A stretch of DNA of 20,912 nt, taken from contig JBKKCR010000249.1 in NCBI GenBank assembly GCA_046712825.1, forward strand, positions 1 through 20,912, in the 5' to 3' direction. Position 1 is the first letter of the stretch. Each line of letters opens with the position of its first letter. The DNA is from DATFGK01 sp046712825. GTDB taxonomy: Bacteria > Actinomycetota > AC-67. Positions 1-9,068 of the stretch are shown here, in pieces. The notes beneath the pieces were generated by a model that saw only the letters and a list, made by a program, of their open reading frames with translations, was not told the DNA's origin and did no database searches. A program made the translations under genes and the position numbers.

Positions 1-350
1 GCGAGCGGAGCCGCGCCCCAGAAGGGCGTGTCGAGACCGGTGACCAGCCGGCCGGACACGTAGGCGCCGAGCCCGACGAAGCTCGCCGGCATCAGCGAGA
101 GCTGCCCAACGAATCCCGTGAGCACGACGACCGACAGTCCCATCAGCGAGTAGATGAGCGCCAGAGCCAGCACGGCGTTCCACGTTCCGTCGAGGAGCAG
201 CGGCGGCAGCGCCGCGGCGGCTCCGATCGCGATCGCCACGCCGGCTGCTCGCCGGGCTCTGCCCGAAGGCACCGCGGCGGGTGGGGTCCGCTTCGCCGGC
301 GCGGCCTCGGGCGGCGCCGGCTCGATCGTGGTCGAGGTACCGGCTTTCAT
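1..350 (-). CDS. livM: LIV-type ABC transporter permease LivM, N-terminal part (runs off left edge)
   Basis: This is the inner-membrane permease subunit of a branched-chain amino acid-type (HAAT family) ABC importer. I translated it by hand from the ATG at 350; 116 residues are visible and the frame stays open to the window edge. An Ala/Pro-rich cytoplasmic N-terminus of about 30 residues is followed by hydrophobic segments and by the LivM hallmark stretch VVLTGFVGQLSLMPASFVGLG, which matches the family pattern (GxxGQxSLxxAxFxGxGAY). The ATG overlaps the stop codon of the upstream livH by four bases (ATGA), so translation is probably coupled. The family normally has about 300-360 residues, so most of the gene, and probably livG and livF, lie outside the window. 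The substrate cannot be told from the sequence. Confidence 0.85.
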   Translation of the reverse strand, partial: MKAGTSTTIEPAPPEAAPAKRTPPAAVPSGRARRAAGVAIAIGAAAALPPLLLDGTWNAVLALALIYSLMGLSVVVLTGFVGQLSLMPASFVGLGAYVSGRLVTGLDTPFWGAAPL

Positions 351-1267
351 CCCGCCTCCTGCAGGGCGCGCAGCTCTTGGTCCAAAGCGAAGAAGCGCTC
401 CACCCGTGCGAGGAGCAACACCGCAACCGCGAGCCCGGCGGCGACGCCGGACAGCTGCTCGAGCGGCGTCGCCTTGAGCCCCTCCTGCACGGCGCCCAGG
501 GTGAAGCCGCCGATGAGCGCCGCCGGCAGGCTCACGAACCCACCGACGACGGCGGCGACGAACCCTCGAACCATGAACCCGCCCATGGAGTAAACGGTCA
601 GGGCCGCGAGCGGGATGACCATGACTCCGGCGAACGCTGCCAAGCCGCCGCCGATCGCCCATGAGGTCGCCGCGACGCGCTTCTCGCGGACGCCGAGCAT
701 CTTCGCGGCAACGCGGTTCTGCGCGGTCGCTCGGAGCGCGATGCCGAACGTGGTGTAACGCAATAGCACCATGAGTCCGGCCCCGGCGGCCAGGGTTACG
801 AAGATCGTTCCGATCTCCTGATAGCCAAGGCCGATCGCCCCACTCCGGATCGCGCCCTCGGGGAATTGCTGTGGAACGCGCGCCTGCGTCGCGTTGCGCC
901 AGATGAACGCGGCGGTTCCCTGGAGCACGCCGGCCACGGCCAGGCTTGCGATCACCTTCGCCAGCAGCCCGGACCCTTGCATGCGGGTGAAGATGGTGAG
1001 GTACACGCCGGCGCCGAGCAGCGCCCCGAACGCCACCGCCATCAGCGTTGCAACCACGACAGGGATCCCCGTGAAGGATCGGGTGATCTCGAAGTAGACG
1101 TACGTCGAGAACATCGCCATCGAACCGTGGGCGAAGTTCAAGACGCCGGACGACTTGTAGATCATCACGACCCCGAGCCCGAGCAGGGCGAAGACCGCGC
1201 CGAGCGAAAGCCCGTTGAGAAGGTCCTGGGCGAACAGGGTCCAGGAGAACGCGGCGCCAAGCGTCAC
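347..1267 (-). CDS. livH: LIV-type ABC transporter permease LivH
   Basis: This is the second membrane permease of the minus-strand LIV-type importer, 306 residues, the usual length for LivH. The N-terminal region shows the family signature: a hydrophobic helix ending in GLGVVMIYKSSGVLNFAHGSMAMF, where the NFAHG segment corresponds to the conserved NFAxG of LivH. Several more hydrophobic helices follow, including a glycine-rich pair near residues 200-265. The start is a GTG at 1267-1265, only one base after the stop of the upstream binding-protein gene. A G-rich segment just before that stop is the likely ribosome site. The order binding protein-LivH-LivM is the standard one. Family assignment is firm; branched-chain amino acids as substrate are an inference, because urea and amide importers share this architecture. 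Confidence 0.92.
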   Translation of the reverse strand: MTLGAAFSWTLFAQDLLNGLSLGAVFALLGLGVVMIYKSSGVLNFAHGSMAMFSTYVYFEITRSFTGIPVVVATLMAVAFGALLGAGVYLTIFTRMQGSGLLAKVIASLAVAGVLQGTAAFIWRNATQARVPQQFPEGAIRSGAIGLGYQEIGTIFVTLAAGAGLMVLLRYTTFGIALRATAQNRVAAKMLGVREKRVAATSWAIGGGLAAFAGVMVIPLAALTVYSMGGFMVRGFVAAVVGGFVSLPAALIGGFTLGAVQEGLKATPLEQLSGVAAGLAVAVLLLARVERFFALDQELRALQEAG

Positions 1268-1268
1268 C

Positions 1269-2747
1269 TCAATACCCCCACCCGCACGGCGACGGGATCG
1301 ACCCCGGCGGAGCGGCCGTCGCCGAGAGGTTCTTGGACACGCGGTAGAAGCGGTTGTTGCAGATCTGGAGCATCGTGGTTTCGGCCATCCCCAGATGATC
1401 CGACTGGGAAGTGGTTATCCTCGCACCGACGCCGGTGTCGAAGTTGCGGAGATTCGTCAAGACGTCGATGAGCCCGCGGCGCGTCAGGTCGGCGCCGAGC
1501 CGCCCGGCCGCGTACTCGAACCCCATCATCCCGACCCAGCCTCCGAGCGTCTGCGCGTCGTCGGTCGAATCCGGGTAGTAGCGGTCCATCGCCTGGTGGT
1601 ACTGGCGCATCTGCGGCGTCAGGTCCTCTGGCCACCCCCAGCCGTTGTTGTCGGTGAATCCGCCGTCGCACGCGCTCCCACAGTTGTCGGTGGCGGCCTT
1701 GCCCCACGCCGACTTCGCGACCCACGGCACCTTCCACCCCTGCCGCTTCGCGGCCTGCATCCCGAAGACCATGGTTATGTTCGATGCGCTGAGCACCCCG
1801 CATGCATCGGCGTCGCGCATCGCCGACACATAGGAGTCCATCCGCGTGACGGTCTCTTCCTCGGCCGCGACGGCCTGTCGCGACACGACCTCGTATCCCG
1901 CGCCGAACGACTCCCAGATCTTCTCGAACTCCTGAGCGCGCCGTTCGTCCTGCGCTGAATCGAGATAGACGGTTGCGACCTTCCACGGGTTCTGTGCGCA
2001 CGCGCCGGGAAGCTCGTTCGCCGCCTTCCACTCGGTCATCGCCTTCCGCAGCCAGTTGGCGAAGACGCGGACGCCGTCGCCGTTGCGCACCGTGAAGTAC
2101 ACGTTCCAGGGCGTCTGCCCGGACCCCCACACCTGCGACTCGCTGCCGACTCCCGACCATCCCTGGATGAGCGGGACGCGCTTCTCGTTCAGGTACTTCA
2201 GCGCCGAGGAGAACGCATAGGTGTTCATGTAGGTGTTGACGATCGCGAACACGTGCTTCTGCTCGACGAGCGCCTTGGCCGCCAGCTTGTTCTCGTCCTC
2301 GCAGTTGATGCACGCGGTCTGGAGAAGGAGCTCGACCTTCCGCCCGTTGATGCCGCCGCGCGAGTTGAGCGCGTTCACGTACGCCTGCGTCGTCCGGTAA
2401 AGCGGACGGCCGAGCTGCGCGGCGGGACCATCCATCGGCTGGATCGTGCCGATCCGGATCGTCCCCGAGGTCACTCCCTCATCGCTGGCGTAGTTCGCTT
2501 TCCCCGGGTTCGCCGGATTCTGGCCCCCCGGCTGGAAGACGGTCGTCGGCCCCGAGCCCGGAGCCCCCGGCGTGGCGGCGATCGTCTGACCGGGCGAGAT
2601 GGGCGTCGGCGGGAGAGTCTCGAGCGCGGTGGAGCGCAGCGCGACACGCTCGGGCTTGAAAAGGGCGCATGAAGGGAGCGCGAGGCCGAGAGCCGTCGCG
2701 ATCATGAGAGCTCGAAACGTCCGCGAGACCGGACGAGATGTGATCAT
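1269..2747 (-). CDS. LIV-type substrate-binding lipoprotein, cysteine-rich
   Basis: This is the extracytoplasmic solute-binding protein (periplasmic-binding type 6 fold) of the minus-strand LIV importer, 492 residues. A signal peptide ends in LALPSC with lipidatable Cys27; proline at -2 is slightly atypical. A Pro/Ser/Gly-rich linker to about residue 90 precedes the domain, which opens with the family hallmarks GTIRIGTIQPMDGPAA and LNSRGGINGRKVEL. The mature domain contains eight further cysteines (TACINC, GAC, DAC, NCGSAC, IC, PCG), an even number that suggests disulfide bonds and far more than in the plus-strand paralogue. An ATG start at 2747 has a GAGGGG site about ten bases upstream. The gene follows the propeller gene by 89 bp, and a possible -10 box lies in that gap. 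Ligand unknown. Confidence 0.9.
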   Translation of the reverse strand: MITSRPVSRTFRALMIATALGLALPSCALFKPERVALRSTALETLPPTPISPGQTIAATPGAPGSGPTTVFQPGGQNPANPGKANYASDEGVTSGTIRIGTIQPMDGPAAQLGRPLYRTTQAYVNALNSRGGINGRKVELLLQTACINCEDENKLAAKALVEQKHVFAIVNTYMNTYAFSSALKYLNEKRVPLIQGWSGVGSESQVWGSGQTPWNVYFTVRNGDGVRVFANWLRKAMTEWKAANELPGACAQNPWKVATVYLDSAQDERRAQEFEKIWESFGAGYEVVSRQAVAAEEETVTRMDSYVSAMRDADACGVLSASNITMVFGMQAAKRQGWKVPWVAKSAWGKAATDNCGSACDGGFTDNNGWGWPEDLTPQMRQYHQAMDRYYPDSTDDAQTLGGWVGMMGFEYAAGRLGADLTRRGLIDVLTNLRNFDTGVGARITTSQSDHLGMAETTMLQICNNRFYRVSKNLSATAAPPGSIPSPCGWGY

Positions 2748-2774
2748 TGAGGCGTCATCCCCTCGAAAAAGGTG

Positions 2775-2780
2775 ATTCTA
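2775..2780 (-). promoter_or_regulatory. Possible -10 box for the minus-strand LIV operon
   Basis: On the minus strand the 89-bp gap between the propeller gene and the binding-protein gene reads CGTAGAATCACC. The TAGAAT hexamer fits the actinobacterial TAnnnT -10 consensus and lies about 27 bases before the ATG at 2747. No convincing -35 is visible at 17 bases; TGTAAA lies at 19. The same GTAGAAT heptamer occurs upstream of the divergent operon (3850-3856), which adds modest support. Confidence 0.35.
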
Positions 2781-2836
2781 CGCGGAGGACGCACCCCCCT
2801 TTACAGCGGCCTCCGGCGGCCGGGCTGCAGGAACGG

Positions 2837-3904
2837 CTAGACGGGAGGCAGCGGCCGCCAGGCCGGGGACCCCGAGTACCGCCCCGTGGGCGTCAAGCGC
2901 GTGGTCGCGCTTCCGTCGGGACGCATCACGAAGATATCCGGGGCGTCCCCGAGGTACCCCTCGAATGCGATCCAGCGGCCGTCGGGTGACCATCGCGGCG
3001 TGTACTCGAAGATCTCGCTCCGCGTCAGTCGTCGCGCATCGGTACCGTCGGCCCCGATCGTCCAGATGTCTGCGTTCCCGCTCGAGAAGCCGGCATAGAC
3101 GATGCGCCGCCCGTCGGGCGACCAGTCCGGTGATCCTTCGTCGTCTCCGAACGTGAGCCGCCGAACACCGGAGCCGTCGTCGGCCATCAGATACAGGTGC
3201 GAGTCGACACCGCCGCGGTCCGAAGCGAATGCGATCATGCCCGAGCCGTCCGGCGACCACACCGGCGCGGCGTCGAACGCCTCGTTCTGGGTGAGACGCC
3301 GCAGCTCTGTCCCGTCGGACCGGACCGTGTAGATCTCCCAGTTCCCATCGCGCCTCGACGAGAACACGATCGTGCTGCCGTCCGGGGACCAAGCCGGAGC
3401 CCCCTCCGGCTCACCCGGAGAAGCCGCCACGGTCCGGGGGTTCGACCCATCGGGATCCGAGATGTAGAGGTCCTCGATCCCGTCGTCGGCCGCTGCCACG
3501 AACGCGAGGTGCTCCCCGTCGGGCGAGTAGCGGGGAAAACCCACCGAGCGAGGGATCGGAACCGGCAGGATATCGATCTTCCCAGAAGCCAGATCGATGG
3601 TGAAGATGCCGTATCCGGTGTCGTCGCGGCCTTGGAAAACGAGCAACCCGCTCGCCCTCTCGACCCGATCTCGGAGCCGGCCTGGCCAAACGAGCACGGT
3701 GAACGCGCCAATCAGAGCGACGCAGATAGCCACGGTGAGTATCCGGGCCGTCGCCGAATCGGCCGTTCCGGAGGATCTTCCGTTTTGGATGGCTGAATTA
3801 TCCAGTGATGCGCCCCTTGTCCCAGATGCGCAAGATGGGGGATGGCCTCGTAGAATAGCCGTCTGTTTCGCAGGAGTAACCGGCGGCTCAGCCGAATCGT
3901 TCAT
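2837..3904 (-). CDS. Membrane-anchored TolB-like six-bladed beta-propeller (PD40 repeats)
   Basis: The protein has 355 residues: a Ser/Ala-rich N-terminus, one transmembrane helix at about residues 55-73, then an extracytoplasmic propeller of PD40/WD40-like repeats. The repeat motif (Y/W)SPDG occurs five times (RYSPDG, AWSPDG, VWSPDG, DWSPDG, RWSPDG), each followed by a strand of the type IxFxS and an IYxxxxDG segment. A final degenerate repeat ends in AWRPL. This gives about six blades. Such domains bind proteins or ligands and also occur in TolB; no catalytic residues are visible and no specific function can be given. The ATG at 3904 lacks a recognisable ribosome site, so the true start may lie downstream, for example at the GTG just before the membrane helix. 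The gene sits between two divergent LIV systems and is co-oriented with the minus-strand one. Confidence 0.8.
   Translation of the reverse strand: MNDSAEPPVTPAKQTAILRGHPPSCASGTRGASLDNSAIQNGRSSGTADSATARILTVAICVALIGAFTVLVWPGRLRDRVERASGLLVFQGRDDTGYGIFTIDLASGKIDILPVPIPRSVGFPRYSPDGEHLAFVAAADDGIEDLYISDPDGSNPRTVAASPGEPEGAPAWSPDGSTIVFSSRRDGNWEIYTVRSDGTELRRLTQNEAFDAAPVWSPDGSGMIAFASDRGGVDSHLYLMADDGSGVRRLTFGDDEGSPDWSPDGRRIVYAGFSSGNADIWTIGADGTDARRLTRSEIFEYTPRWSPDGRWIAFEGYLGDAPDIFVMRPDGSATTRLTPTGRYSGSPAWRPLPPV
3851..3856 (+). promoter_or_regulatory. Possible -10 box for the plus-strand LIV operon
   Basis: TAGAAT preceded by CG matches the TAnnnT consensus and repeats the GTAGAAT seen upstream of the other LIV binding-protein gene. 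It would give a leader of roughly 120 bases before the ATG at 3986, covering the hairpin and upstream ORF described separately. No good -35 sits at 17 bases. It lies inside the N-terminal coding region assigned to the divergent propeller gene, which hints that the propeller start may be further in. Confidence 0.35.
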
Positions 3905-3906
3905 CT

Positions 3907-3975
3907 AAGGAGGGGACACCCTTGCCGTGCTTTCGAGCGGGTCCTAACGAAGGGTGTCTCCTGCAGGAAATCTAA
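3907..3975 (+). other. Possible leader: upstream ORF and 13-bp hairpin before the LIV binding-protein gene
   Basis: A Shine-Dalgarno-like AAGGAGGGG (3907-3915) precedes a TTG at 3922 that opens a 17-codon frame (MPCFRAGPNEGCLLQEI). Its TAA stop at 3973-3975 overlaps the Shine-Dalgarno TAAGGAGGT of the downstream gene. Positions 3911-3923 pair with 3950-3962 (13 bp, one G-U) around a 26-base loop, so the stem would cover the first ribosome site and the TTG. The 11-base segment ATCTAAGGAGG occurs twice (3903-3913 and 3970-3980). The frame ends with codons for Leu-Leu-Gln-Glu-Ile. Translational coupling or attenuation is possible but unproven; the hairpin alone could be an mRNA-stability element. 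Confidence 0.35.
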
Positions 3976-3985
3976 GGAGGTCCGG

Positions 3986-5434
3986 ATGACGCGCACGGCT
4001 CCTAAAAAGGTTCGGTTCGGGATCCTGTTCGCTGCGCTGCTGATGATCGGCACCGCCTGCTCGATCGAGGCACCCGACGTCATCCTCAGCGGCGGCTCGA
4101 ACACCGGCGGCGTGCCGGGCGTTCCGGGCGCCTCCGTGCCGCCCGGGTCCCAACCGGGAGCCGTGCCAGGCGCACAACCGGGATCGCAGCCGGGGGCGCA
4201 GCCCGGCGCCGCGCCGAACGCTTCCGACACGTCGTGCGTCGGGCAGGCGACGGCGACCGGCATTACCGGAACCTCGATCAAGGTCGGTGGAACGTTCGCC
4301 GCTTCCGGTCCGGTCTCCAACATCTCCGGCCCGATCCTCAAGGGCGTGCAGGCTTACTTCAACGAGACGAACGCCAAGGGCGGCATCAACGGCCGCAAGG
4401 TCAACCTGGTGTGGGAAGACGACGGCTGGGACGCGCAGAAGGGCAAAGCGCTCATCAAAAAGCTCGTCGAGCAGGACAAAGTGTTCCTCCTAACGGTCGT
4501 CCCCTCCTCGAACGGACTCGACGCGTCGCGGTCCTACCTCGAGCAGAAGGGCGTGCCGGTCTTCGGCACCTCCGGCCTCATCGAGAGCCAGTTCCGCAGC
4601 GAGATGCAGTGGCCGGTCGGTACCAGCACTCGCAGCGCCTCGCGGATCGGACTGCTCGACATGAAGGCGCGCAACGTCACGAACGGCGCCATCATCTGGC
4701 TCGATCTGTTGGCCGGGAAAGAAGCGCGTGACGCGTTCTTCGATGCCGTCCCCGACATCTTCGGCAAGAAGGCCGAGGACTTCATCACCGCCGAGCGGCA
4801 GGTCAGCCTTTCCGAGGCGAGCTTCGGCCCGGTCTGGGCATCGATCAAGAGCAACACCTCAAAATGGCAGTCTGCCCACGGCCAGCCGGCGACCGGCATC
4901 CCGGACTTCGTGACGCTCGCGATCGACCCCACGAACGCGGACAAGGCCCTGAAGGCTGCAGCCGATATCGGCTTCAAGCCGAAGATCGGGTGGGGCGGCG
5001 GCGCTCCGCTGTTCTTGAGTGTCGTGGCACAGAACTCGCACGCCCGCGCAACCGGATTGCTGGCCGGGACCTCGTACTTCCCGCCGCTGCCCGAATACAG
5101 CGGGCACGCGGCCGTCCAGGCCTACAAGCAGACGCTGGCGAAGTACTACGGCTCGGGAATCGACTCTCTGAATCCATACCTGGAGGGTGGGTTCGCCGGC
5201 GCCGCGCTCACGGTGGAGATCCTGCGACGGGCCGGCTCGTGTTTGACCAGAGACAAGGTCATCGCGGCGGCCAATTCCCTGTCCGGCTACTCGGCGGCCG
5301 GGCTGACACAGCCGATGACCTACAGCTCGAAGAGTCACTACGGGAACATCTCCGGCCTCATCGTCCAGGTGCAGAAGAACGGCACGTGGAAAGTCGCTCG
5401 CGACTGGCTGAAAGATCCGTCCCCGGGTGAATGA
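3986..5434 (+). CDS. LIV-type substrate-binding lipoprotein with Pro-Gly-Gln linker
   Basis: This is the solute-binding lipoprotein of the plus-strand LIV importer, 482 residues. The signal peptide ends in MIGTAC, giving lipidated Cys25. Residues about 42-75 form a low-complexity linker of PGAxPGSQ-type units that tethers the binding domain away from the membrane. The periplasmic-binding type 6 domain begins at GTSIKVGGTFAASGPVS and contains NETNAKGGINGRKVNLVWEDD, typical of the family. Only two cysteines lie in the mature part, unlike the paralogue at 1269-2747. The two share the GGINGRKV core but otherwise look quite diverged, so their ligands probably differ. A strong TAAGGAGGT site lies five bases before the ATG. 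The gene heads a five-gene operon. Ligand not determinable from the sequence. Confidence 0.92.
   Translation: MTRTAPKKVRFGILFAALLMIGTACSIEAPDVILSGGSNTGGVPGVPGASVPPGSQPGAVPGAQPGSQPGAQPGAAPNASDTSCVGQATATGITGTSIKVGGTFAASGPVSNISGPILKGVQAYFNETNAKGGINGRKVNLVWEDDGWDAQKGKALIKKLVEQDKVFLLTVVPSSNGLDASRSYLEQKGVPVFGTSGLIESQFRSEMQWPVGTSTRSASRIGLLDMKARNVTNGAIIWLDLLAGKEARDAFFDAVPDIFGKKAEDFITAERQVSLSEASFGPVWASIKSNTSKWQSAHGQPATGIPDFVTLAIDPTNADKALKAAADIGFKPKIGWGGGAPLFLSVVAQNSHARATGLLAGTSYFPPLPEYSGHAAVQAYKQTLAKYYGSGIDSLNPYLEGGFAGAALTVEILRRAGSCLTRDKVIAAANSLSGYSAAGLTQPMTYSSKSHYGNISGLIVQVQKNGTWKVARDWLKDPSPGE
4117..4209 (+). repeat. Imperfect Pro-Gly-Ala/Ser-Gln coding microrepeat
   Basis: The segment encodes short units such as PGSQPGA and PGAQPGS in tandem within the linker of the binding lipoprotein. 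It is low-complexity coding DNA rich in CCGGG and GGCGC words, not a separate element. Confidence 0.6.
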
Positions 5435-5464
5435 CGTGGGCGTCCGCTTGGAGGTGAGCGACCG

Positions 5465-6375
5465 ATGAAGCTCTATCTGGAGCTCGTCATCCTCGGGCTT
5501 CCGATCGCCGGACTGTTCGCGCTGCTCGGGACCGGCGTGGTCATGATCTACCGGGCGTCGCGGATACTCACGTTGGCTCAAGGCGGCGTCGCGATGTTCA
5601 CCGCGTACATCCTCTATCAGCTCAACCACCAACCGGCCGCCAACACCGAGGAAAAGGGCTTCGGCCTCCCGCTTATCATCGCGTTGCCGCTGGCGCTCCT
5701 CTTCGCCGCGGTGCTCGGCTACGTGATCGAGCGGTTCCTCCTGCGGCCCTTGCGCGACCGGCCGGTCCTCGTGTCGGTGATCATGACGGTCGGGGTACTG
5801 GCGCTTTTGACTGGACTCGCGGGGATCATCTGGGGTTACGACAAGCAGACGGCTCCGGAGATCACCCCCACCGGGGTTGTGAGCTTCGGAGGCATCACCG
5901 TACCCGTCAATCAGTTGTTCATCCTTGCCGCCACGGCCGTAATCATGTTCGGCGTCCTTTATCTCTTCAAGTACACGACGCTGGGCATCTCGATGCGGGC
6001 CGTCGCCGACGACCGGAAGGCCGCGCTCCTCATGGGTATCCCGGCAGACCGCGTTTCTGCGCTCACATGGGTCCTGGGCTCGTTGCTCGCGGGGATGGGC
6101 GGCATCCTTTTGTCGCCGATCGTCGCGCTGCATCCACTCATCCTGACTCTCCTGTCGATCCCCGCCTACGCGGCGGCGCTCTTCGGCGGTTTGACTAACC
6201 TTGGCCGCATGGTGATCGGCGCCTTGATCGTCGGGATCCTCTACTCGGTGATGCCGGATGTCCCGCGGATCGGGGACATCATCCCAGGGACGCGCGAGTT
6301 GGCGATCTTCGGCTTCGTCATCGTGTTCATGTTCGTCACCGGTAAGTCAACGCAGTTGCAAGAGGAGGAAATCTA

Positions 6376-6376
<1 letters not shown>
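5465..6376 (+). CDS. livH: LIV-type ABC transporter permease LivH
   Basis: This is a membrane permease of the plus-strand LIV importer, 303 residues. The first helix leads into LLGTGVVMIYRASRILTLAQGGVAMF, the LivH signature, here with TLAQG where LivH usually has NFAxG. About eight hydrophobic segments follow; the cytoplasmic loop TTLGISMRAVADDRKAALLMGI corresponds to the EAA-like loop that docks the ATPases. TTGGAGGTG lies nine bases before the ATG, and the gene starts 30 bases after the binding-protein gene. Its TAG stop shares one base with the GTG start of the LivM-LivG fusion (TAGTG), so the two are probably translated together. The assignment to the family is firm. Confidence 0.93.
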
Positions 6377-8338
<1,962 letters not shown>

Positions 8339-8346
<8 letters not shown>

Positions 8347-9052
8347 GGTGAAGGGCATCGACGTCTACTACGGACACATCCAGGCGCTGCGCGACATCAG
8401 CCTTCACGTCGACGAAGGCGAGATGGTCGCGCTCGTGGGTGCGAACGGCGCCGGCAAGACCACGACGCTCCGGACCATCTCTGCGCTGCTGCGACCCGTA
8501 ACCGGGACCGTGACCCTCGACGGCAAGCGGATCGACCGGATGCGCCCGGAAGACATCGTTGCGCTCGGCGTCTCGCACCTCCCCGAGGGGCGAGGGATGT
8601 TCCCGAACCTCACCGTCGAAGAGAACCTCAAGATGGGCTTCTACACCAAGCGCAGCAACCGCAAGATGTGGAAGGAAGGCATGGAGCGCGTCACGACGCT
8701 TTTCCCCCGGCTGAAGGAACGCATGCATCAGGCGGCCGGCACCATGTCCGGCGGTGAGCAGCAGATGCTCGCGATGTCGCGCGCGATCCTCCCCAACCCG
8801 CGTTTGCTGATGATCGACGAGCTTTCCCTCGGGCTTGCTCCTGTCGTAGTGCAGCAGCTCTTCGCGATGCTCTCCGAGATCAACAAGCAAGGAACGACCG
8901 TCCTGCTGGTCGAGCAGTACGTGAACCAAGCGCTTCGTCTCGCACACCGCGCATACGTGCTCGAGAAGGGCGCCGTGAAGATCGAAGGCAGCGCGAAGAC
9001 CCTGCTCGAGTCAAGCGATCTCGTGCAGGCGTCTTACATGGGCGGACACTGA
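8339..9052 (+). CDS. livF: LIV-type ABC transporter ATPase LivF
   Basis: This is the second ATPase of the plus-strand LIV importer, 237 residues, the usual LivF length. It begins MLEVKGIDVYYG, as LivF typically does. Walker A GANGAGKTT is at residues 34-42, HLPEGRGMFPNLTVEENL at 80-97 is the LivF Q-loop region, the signature MSGGEQQ is at 136-142, and Walker B LLMIDEL is at 156-162. SLGLAP follows, as usual in LivF, although Leu162 replaces the common proline. LVEQY takes the place of the H-loop region, as LVEQN does in other LivF proteins. I chose the TTG at 8339 because a GGAG site lies four bases upstream and the resulting N-terminus fits the family. The start overlaps the 3' end of the LivM-LivG gene. 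Confidence 0.93.
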
Positions 9053-9068
9053 TGAGGAGGCTTCCCCG

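Noticed and set aside
2807..2822. Hairpin between the propeller gene and the minus-strand LIV binding-protein gene as a terminator
   Set aside because: Only a five-base stem with no U-tract after it on the minus strand.
4117..4209. CRISPR-like or regulatory tandem repeat
   Set aside because: The units are short, imperfect and in frame; they encode a Pro-Gly-Gln linker.
4859..6133. A 424-codon minus-strand frame opposite the binding protein and livH
   Set aside because: Shadow of two well-supported plus-strand genes; composition typical of antisense GC-rich DNA.
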